Below are positions 59,906 through 64,000 of a stretch of 64,000 nucleotides of DNA, piece after piece. Within the stretch, counting starts at the first letter, position 1. Each line of letters opens with the position of its first letter. The translations under genes and the position numbers were made by a program. Below the pieces are notes generated by a model, which was not told where the DNA came from, did no database searches, and was given only the letters and a program-made list of their open reading frames with translations. Source of the DNA: Sporosarcina ureae (GTDB taxonomy: Bacteria; Bacillota; Bacilli; Bacillales_A; Planococcaceae); assembly GCF_002101375.1 (NCBI RefSeq), contig NZ_CP015207.1, positions 2,310,001 to 2,374,000 of the forward strand. Reading direction: 5' to 3'.

Positions 59906-60965
59906 ACACGGTGCAAACAGCAAAAGACTGTATACATCAATAAATATTCCGATGCCTGATGAAGTGTTGGATTTCAGTGAAAACTGCAATCCAGCAGGAC
60001 CTCCACCGTCGGTAGTGGAAGCATGGCCTACGTTGATATCAACACTCAACAGCTATCCCGATCCAGATGGTCAGCCGTTTCGCTCGGCAGTTTCGGTTTT
60101 TCATCAAGTAGACGAACAACAAGTACTGATCGGCAATGGTGCCGCAGACATACTATCTTTATTGGCAGGGAATTACCGAGGCAAACGAGTCCTCTTGATT
60201 GACCCAACCTTTTCCGAATATCGCGCTACGCTTGAAGTGAATGGTGCAGAGGTCGTATCGCTTCAAGCAAGTGAAGCGGAAGGTTTTGAATTGCCTATGC
60301 GTCAAATTCTTGAGGCATTGCCTACAGCGGATGCGATCTATATTTGCACCCCCAATAACCCAACAGGCTTGTTGCCTACAAAAAACGAGCTACTAACGAT
60401 TATAGAAGCAGCTAAAAACAGTTCGACAGATGTTGTGCTAGACGAAGCGTTCATTGATTTCGTTGATGAATCAAAATCCTTTATTCCGCAAGTCGCGAAC
60501 TATTCGAATTTATTCATTGTCCGCTCGATGACGAAAATGTACGCGATTCCTGGTATCCGGCTAGGGTACGTAATCGCACATCCTGAACGGATAAAAACGC
60601 TGAAACAACGAGCTTCGCATTGGCATGTCAACGGACTCGCTGCTGAAATCGGTGTGTTCTGTTTGCAGGAAGAAGTGTACCGTCAACAAGCAATTTTGCA
60701 CGCGCAAACAGAACGCATAAAGATGACACAGTTCTTGCGCTCACATTGTTGTGAAGTGCTCAACTCTTCCACTAATTATCTCGTCATGAAGCCCATGCAA
60801 GATGCGAAGAAGCTTTATAAAGATTTATTGAATCAAGGGATCGTCCTGCGACATTCGGAAAACTTCCGTGGGATGGACGGGCGTTGGTTACGGATCGGAA
60901 TGAAGTCCGAAACGATGATGGATACACTGCGGGAGGCGATGGATCCATGGTTCAAGCGACAGTAA
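59892..60965 (+). CDS. cobD: L-threonine-O-3-phosphate decarboxylase CobD
   Basis: A 357-residue fold-type I PLP enzyme similar to histidinol-phosphate aminotransferase: LDFSENCNPAGPP at the start, NGAADILSLL, CTPNNPTGLLPT, DEAFIDFVD and the PLP Lys in RSMTKMYAIPGIRLGY. Among such enzymes the operon context decides for CobD, which makes (R)-1-amino-2-propanol phosphate for CbiB. GGAGGAA precedes the ATG, which overlaps cbiB by 14 bp. HisC-like activity is the alternative but unlikely here. Confidence 0.9.
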   Translation: MRLPEHGANSKRLYTSINIPMPDEVLDFSENCNPAGPPPSVVEAWPTLISTLNSYPDPDGQPFRSAVSVFHQVDEQQVLIGNGAADILSLLAGNYRGKRVLLIDPTFSEYRATLEVNGAEVVSLQASEAEGFELPMRQILEALPTADAIYICTPNNPTGLLPTKNELLTIIEAAKNSSTDVVLDEAFIDFVDESKSFIPQVANYSNLFIVRSMTKMYAIPGIRLGYVIAHPERIKTLKQRASHWHVNGLAAEIGVFCLQEEVYRQQAILHAQTERIKMTQFLRSHCCEVLNSSTNYLVMKPMQDAKKLYKDLLNQGIVLRHSENFRGMDGRWLRIGMKSETMMDTLREAMDPWFKRQ

Positions 60966-61519
60966 CATTCATCAGTGGCGGGGCGCGCAGTGGAAAAAGT
61001 GCTTATGCGGAACGCCTACTTACGAATCAAAAGGCAAGTCGCCTCGTCTACATTGCATCTGGTGTAGTAGCCGATGAAGAGATGAAGCGGCGAATTGATC
61101 AACATAAAGAAGATCGTCGACATGCGAATTGGCACACAATCGAGCAACCGAAAAATCTCCATGAAGTGTTGCCGTTTCTAAAATCGGGTGATCTCGTTCT
61201 ATGGGACTGCCTGACGACGTGGCTCGCCAATGAAATGTATGAAGGATACGAAGAAGGTACCCCTTGTGTTCATCGCACGGGATGTTTAGAACAAAAGCAG
61301 AAACAACTACTTCACACGGTAAAGCAAATGAAAGAAATCGTTTCACAGCTAGTCATTGTTTCAAATGAAGTCCTCGATGAGTGGCCGCAATACGAAGAAG
61401 AGACGGAAATCTACCGCCAAACAATTGGCACGCTTCATCAACAAATCGTGGAGTTTGCAGATCATGCAATTGAAATGGATCACGGCATTCCGATCGTCTG
61501 GAAAGGTGAGAGTTTATGA
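60947..61519 (+). CDS. cobU: Adenosylcobinamide kinase / guanylyltransferase CobU (modified C-terminal motif)
   Basis: A 190-residue P-loop enzyme. Walker A is SGGARSGKSAYAERL, followed by VYIASGV, RRIDQHKEDRRHANWHTIE and WDCLTTWLANEM, all standard for CobU. After VIVSNEV, however, the usual G-x-GIVP and RxFRD motif is replaced by LDEWPQYEEETEIYRQTIG. The ATG at 60947 follows GGGAGG by ten bases and overlaps cobD. A second CobU-like gene at 63617 keeps exactly the motif this one lacks. Confidence 0.88.
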   Translation: MVQATVTFISGGARSGKSAYAERLLTNQKASRLVYIASGVVADEEMKRRIDQHKEDRRHANWHTIEQPKNLHEVLPFLKSGDLVLWDCLTTWLANEMYEGYEEGTPCVHRTGCLEQKQKQLLHTVKQMKEIVSQLVIVSNEVLDEWPQYEEETEIYRQTIGTLHQQIVEFADHAIEMDHGIPIVWKGESL

Positions 61520-62334
61520 ACGGATTAATGATCGTAGGCACTGCGTCAGATGTAGGTAAAACGATGATTTGCAACGCACTATGCCGACTGCTTTCGAATG
61601 AAGGCGTCCATGTCGCACCTTTTAAATCACAAAATATGTCGGGCTTCTCTGAAACATTAGCGGACGGACGTGAAATCAGTCGCTCCCAATTTCAACAGGC
61701 AGAAGCGGCGCGTACTCAACCAATTGTTGAAATGAATCCCATTTTGATGAAGCCACGAGGGGATATGCGGGCTGATGTTCTTTTCATGGGCGTACCTCTC
61801 GAGACGATAGATGGGCAATTCTTTCGTGAAGAGTGGTTCGATAAAGGTCTTGCAACGATCCAAGGAGCATTAGATTATTTGTCCGATCACTACGACATGC
61901 TAATCATCGAAGGGGCGGGAAGTACCGCAGAAGTAAACTTGATGGACCGTGAACTGACGAATATGCGCGTTGCGGAGCTGGCAGATGTACCTGTCATACT
62001 AGTTGCGGACATTTCTAAAGGTGGCGCTTTTGCATCGATTGTCGGCACGCTTCAACTTCTTTCAGCAGAAAGACGTCAGCGTGTCAAAGGGATTATCATC
62101 AATAAGTTTTACGGCGACGCGTCCTTTTTCGAAGACGGGGTGAAATTCATTGAACAATACACCGGGATTCCGGTTGTAGGTGTCATTCCGGTCTTAGAAA
62201 ACCATGGAATTCCAGAAGAAGACATGGATCGTAACACGCTTCCTGCAACAGAAGGAGTCGATGTTTACGAACAATGGGCTGCTCACGTGAAGCAACATGT
62301 CGACTGGCCGTTGATTCAATCTATTTTGGCGTAA
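61516..62334 (+). CDS. CobQ/CbiP-type synthetase domain without the glutaminase domain
   Basis: A 272-residue protein matching only the N-terminal ATP-dependent synthetase half of cobyric acid synthase: GTASDVGKT (P-loop), FKSQNMSGFSETLADGREIS, MNPILMKPRGD, EGAGSTAEVNLMD, VADISKGGAFASIVGT, GVIPVLENHGIP. Full CobQ is near 500 residues and ends in a class I glutamine amidotransferase domain. Here cobS starts 12 bp after the stop, so that domain is absent and not in a neighbouring frame. It may use ammonia, a separate glutaminase, or have another amidation role. It overlaps cobU by ATGA. Confidence 0.85.
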   Translation: MNGLMIVGTASDVGKTMICNALCRLLSNEGVHVAPFKSQNMSGFSETLADGREISRSQFQQAEAARTQPIVEMNPILMKPRGDMRADVLFMGVPLETIDGQFFREEWFDKGLATIQGALDYLSDHYDMLIIEGAGSTAEVNLMDRELTNMRVAELADVPVILVADISKGGAFASIVGTLQLLSAERRQRVKGIIINKFYGDASFFEDGVKFIEQYTGIPVVGVIPVLENHGIPEEDMDRNTLPATEGVDVYEQWAAHVKQHVDWPLIQSILA

Positions 62335-62346
62335 AGGAGCGGGAAG

Positions 62347-63111
62347 ATGAATAGCATTTTATTAGCGCTCCAATTTTTCACGTCGCTACCTGTCCATAAA
62401 GAATTGCCGCTTGGGAAAAAAGAAGTGTCCGGTATGTACATCGCGTTGCCGTTCGTCGGTGGAGCAATCGGTTTACTACTAGCAGGCGTTGCGTATATTA
62501 CGAGTGATTTCAATAGTTTCCTTGCGGCGGTACTGATTTTGCTAGCAGGTCTCATTGCGACTGGCGGTTTGCATGTAGACGGTTTTGCGGATCTCGGCGA
62601 TGCATTCTTTTCCTATCAAGATCGTGAAAAACGTCTGACCATCATGGATGACCCGCGGCTCGGCGCATTCGGCACATTGTCGTTACTCGTTTTACTTTGC
62701 TTGAAAATCGGTTTATTCATGGAAATTCTACAGCTTGTAAACGGTTGGGCATTGCTTGTTGCGGTGCCGGTTCTCTCTCGTGCCGCTTTAGTAGCGTATT
62801 ACACACTAACGAAAACCGCAAAGACAAGCGGCATTGCGTACTTTTTTAAACAACAATTCCTAAGCGGACGGATGCTAGTTGCGTCGAGCACCATTACTAT
62901 CGTGACGATTATTCTGCTAACTATTCAATTGCGCTCCATTTTATTACTCCCCATTATGCTACTCGTCATATGCTTGTCGATCTGGCTTTATCATCGCTGG
63001 ACGATCAAACATTTCGGAGGCGTCACAGGGGATCTATGCGGAGCATTCATTGAAGGAATGGAGGTGCTCTTATGGCTCGTCCTTATCGTATATTTCTCGT
63101 TCGGCATTTAA
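62347..63111 (+). CDS. cobS: Adenosylcobinamide-GDP ribazoletransferase (cobalamin synthase)
   Basis: A 254-residue integral membrane enzyme with about six to seven helices. The Mg-binding CobS motif is GGLHVDGFADLGDAFF, then DDPRLGAFGTLSLL, and the C-terminal HFGGVTGDLCGAFIEGMEVL. It joins alpha-ribazole (phosphate) to adenosylcobinamide-GDP. AAAGGAGCGGG precedes the ATG. Confidence 0.95.
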   Translation: MNSILLALQFFTSLPVHKELPLGKKEVSGMYIALPFVGGAIGLLLAGVAYITSDFNSFLAAVLILLAGLIATGGLHVDGFADLGDAFFSYQDREKRLTIMDDPRLGAFGTLSLLVLLCLKIGLFMEILQLVNGWALLVAVPVLSRAALVAYYTLTKTAKTSGIAYFFKQQFLSGRMLVASSTITIVTIILLTIQLRSILLLPIMLLVICLSIWLYHRWTIKHFGGVTGDLCGAFIEGMEVLLWLVLIVYFSFGI

Positions 63112-63665
63112 AGACGATTGCCAATGAACAGCGAGTTTATTGTGGGTGGACGGATAGCGGATTGGTGTCACTAGAAGGCGAGGCCATTGAATTACCAGTA
63201 GCTGTCCAACAGGTAATTGGAAGTGATTTGATCAGAACCCGTCAAACCGCGGCCATTTATTTTCCACAAGCAGAATTTACAGCTGATCTACGCTGGCGGG
63301 AATGTCATTTCGGAGATTTTGAAGAACAGACGTACGATCAGTTGAAAAATGACCCCGACTATCGCAACTGGCTAGACGATTCATGGAACATCCCACCGCG
63401 CAATGGGGAAACATTGCAACAAGTAAAGTCACGCGTGTTGGATGCATTAGCTGAGTTGCCGAATGAAGCGGTCGTCGTGACGCATGGCGGCGTGATTCGC
63501 GTAGTGCTCGATACATTCACACAAAACCATCGTTCGTTTTGGGAATGGAACGTAACGAACGGATCCATTTGGCAACTCGAATGGGCTAGCGAGAAAGAAT
63601 TCAAGGAGGGGAAGCCATGCACGTCTTTATCGGAGGTGCCTATAACGGCAAAACGGATTATGTGA
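63072..63665 (+). CDS. cobC: Alpha-ribazole phosphatase-like histidine phosphatase CobC
   Basis: A 197-residue histidine-phosphatase-superfamily protein. The catalytic His is in FLVRHLKTIANEQR (RH-G is RHL here), followed by YCGWTDSGL, SDLIRTRQTA, WRECHFGDFEEQTYDQL and the second His in VVVTHGGVIRVVL. It removes the 5' phosphate from alpha-ribazole phosphate or cobalamin phosphate. The ATG at 63072 follows GGAGGTG and lies 40 bp inside cobS. Confidence 0.9.
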   Translation: MARPYRIFLVRHLKTIANEQRVYCGWTDSGLVSLEGEAIELPVAVQQVIGSDLIRTRQTAAIYFPQAEFTADLRWRECHFGDFEEQTYDQLKNDPDYRNWLDDSWNIPPRNGETLQQVKSRVLDALAELPNEAVVVTHGGVIRVVLDTFTQNHRSFWEWNVTNGSIWQLEWASEKEFKEGKPCTSLSEVPITAKRIM

Positions 63666-64000
63666 GACGTTGGAATGGCGATACGGCAGCTTGTTTCTGT
63701 ACAATGGATACGACAGCAACCGCTAAACCCGGTGAATCACTCATCATTTCAGATTTGCATGAGTGGCTAAAGACTACAGACATAACAGAAAGAGAAGCAA
63801 GCAATGCCGTGCGCGAAATCAGCGACCCGAACACCGTCTTCATTTTAACGGAAATCGGGCGGGGCATTGTGCCAATTGATGCACAGCAACGCGAACTCCG
63901 CGATCGATGCGGCCGTTTGTATCAGCAATTATTTGCAGAAGCGACAACTGTTACAAGAATCTGGTATGGTATTCCTCAAACAATCAAAGGAGTGAAGTGA
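63617..64000 (+). CDS. Second, short CobU-like protein
   Basis: A 127-residue protein that reads like CobU with its middle removed. The N-terminus has a modified P-loop, HVFIGGAYNGKTDYVRRW. The C-terminus carries the CobU motif in full: FILTEIGRGIVPIDAQQREL, RDRCGRLYQQLFAEATTVTR, IWYGIPQTIKG. It is shorter than CobU (about 180-190) and lacks the DCLTxWxxN segment. AAGGAGGGG precedes the ATG, which lies inside the cobC end. It is complete: the stop is the last codon of the window. AAAGGAG at the very end may serve a following gene. Confidence 0.8.
   Translation: MHVFIGGAYNGKTDYVRRWNGDTAACFCTMDTTATAKPGESLIISDLHEWLKTTDITEREASNAVREISDPNTVFILTEIGRGIVPIDAQQRELRDRCGRLYQQLFAEATTVTRIWYGIPQTIKGVK

Overview
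The window looks like chromosomal DNA of a spore-forming, low-to-mid G+C Bacillota, most likely of the Planococcaceae (Sporosarcina-like). The evidence is strong AGGAGG-type ribosome sites with ATG/GTG/TTG starts, the spore genes gerQ and rsfA, bacillithiol genes (bshB2, yojF), coproporphyrin-type haem synthesis (hemQ), LipL-type lipoylation, and a backbone that recalls the pdxK-ung-ywdI-ywdK-gerQ / hemQ-pta-lipL / rsfA-ywfO-ywgA / ywhB-ywhD-pbpG / ywiB-argS neighbourhood of Bacillus subtilis. The genus is an inference; no rRNA is present.

Layout: 0.4-5 kb is a likely lysine-catabolic operon (aldehyde dehydrogenase, lysine 6-dehydrogenase, GNAT protein, acyl-CoA dehydrogenase). 5-17 kb holds a stress-type SDR, an aminotransferase, a secreted beta-propeller protein, a PAS-GGDEF-EAL protein, an EamA permease and a two-gene heterodimeric ABC exporter. 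17-24 kb holds small membrane proteins, a YusW-like lipoprotein, a DUF2804 protein, tRNA-Ala(GGC), a three-gene amino-acid ABC importer, an amidase-like protein and a nitroreductase. 24-36 kb holds an M20 dipeptidase, a CNNM/CorC protein, an ECF sigma factor, an SpsG-like protein, a cation/proton antiporter, a YbaK deacylase, a YczE-like protein and a two-lobed NTPase. 35.6-53.2 kb is the conserved housekeeping backbone. 53.2-54.7 kb is an intact IS3-family element, and 55.2-64 kb is a cobalamin-riboswitch-controlled operon for corrinoid uptake and salvage (btuF, btuC, btuD-cbiZ fusion, cbiB, cobD, cobU, shortened cobQ, cobS, cobC, second cobU-like gene).

The most unusual content is non-coding. 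Four intergenic arrays (141-272, 10261-10499, 24195-24369, 48504-48847) repeat an 8-base box (CGCTCTAT / CGCTCATA / CGCTCAAT) every 21 bp, two helical turns, almost without slippage, while most of the spacer varies. All are on the + strand whatever the direction of the flanking genes. A second, GC-rich hairpin family occurs as single copies, as 185-213-bp tandem arrays, and as a composite hairpin / AT-rich centre / inverted hairpin element of about 400 bp present three times (27979-28399, 31812-32182, 45043-45441). The IS3 element has inserted into one copy of this hairpin family, leaving a GTT target duplication.

In the B12 operon, uptake of corrinoids (BtuFCD) feeds CbiZ hydrolysis of the incoming corrinoid. 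CbiB, CobD, CobU, CobS and CobC then rebuild the nucleotide loop. Two oddities are a CobQ without its glutaminase half and two CobU homologues, each missing the motif the other keeps.
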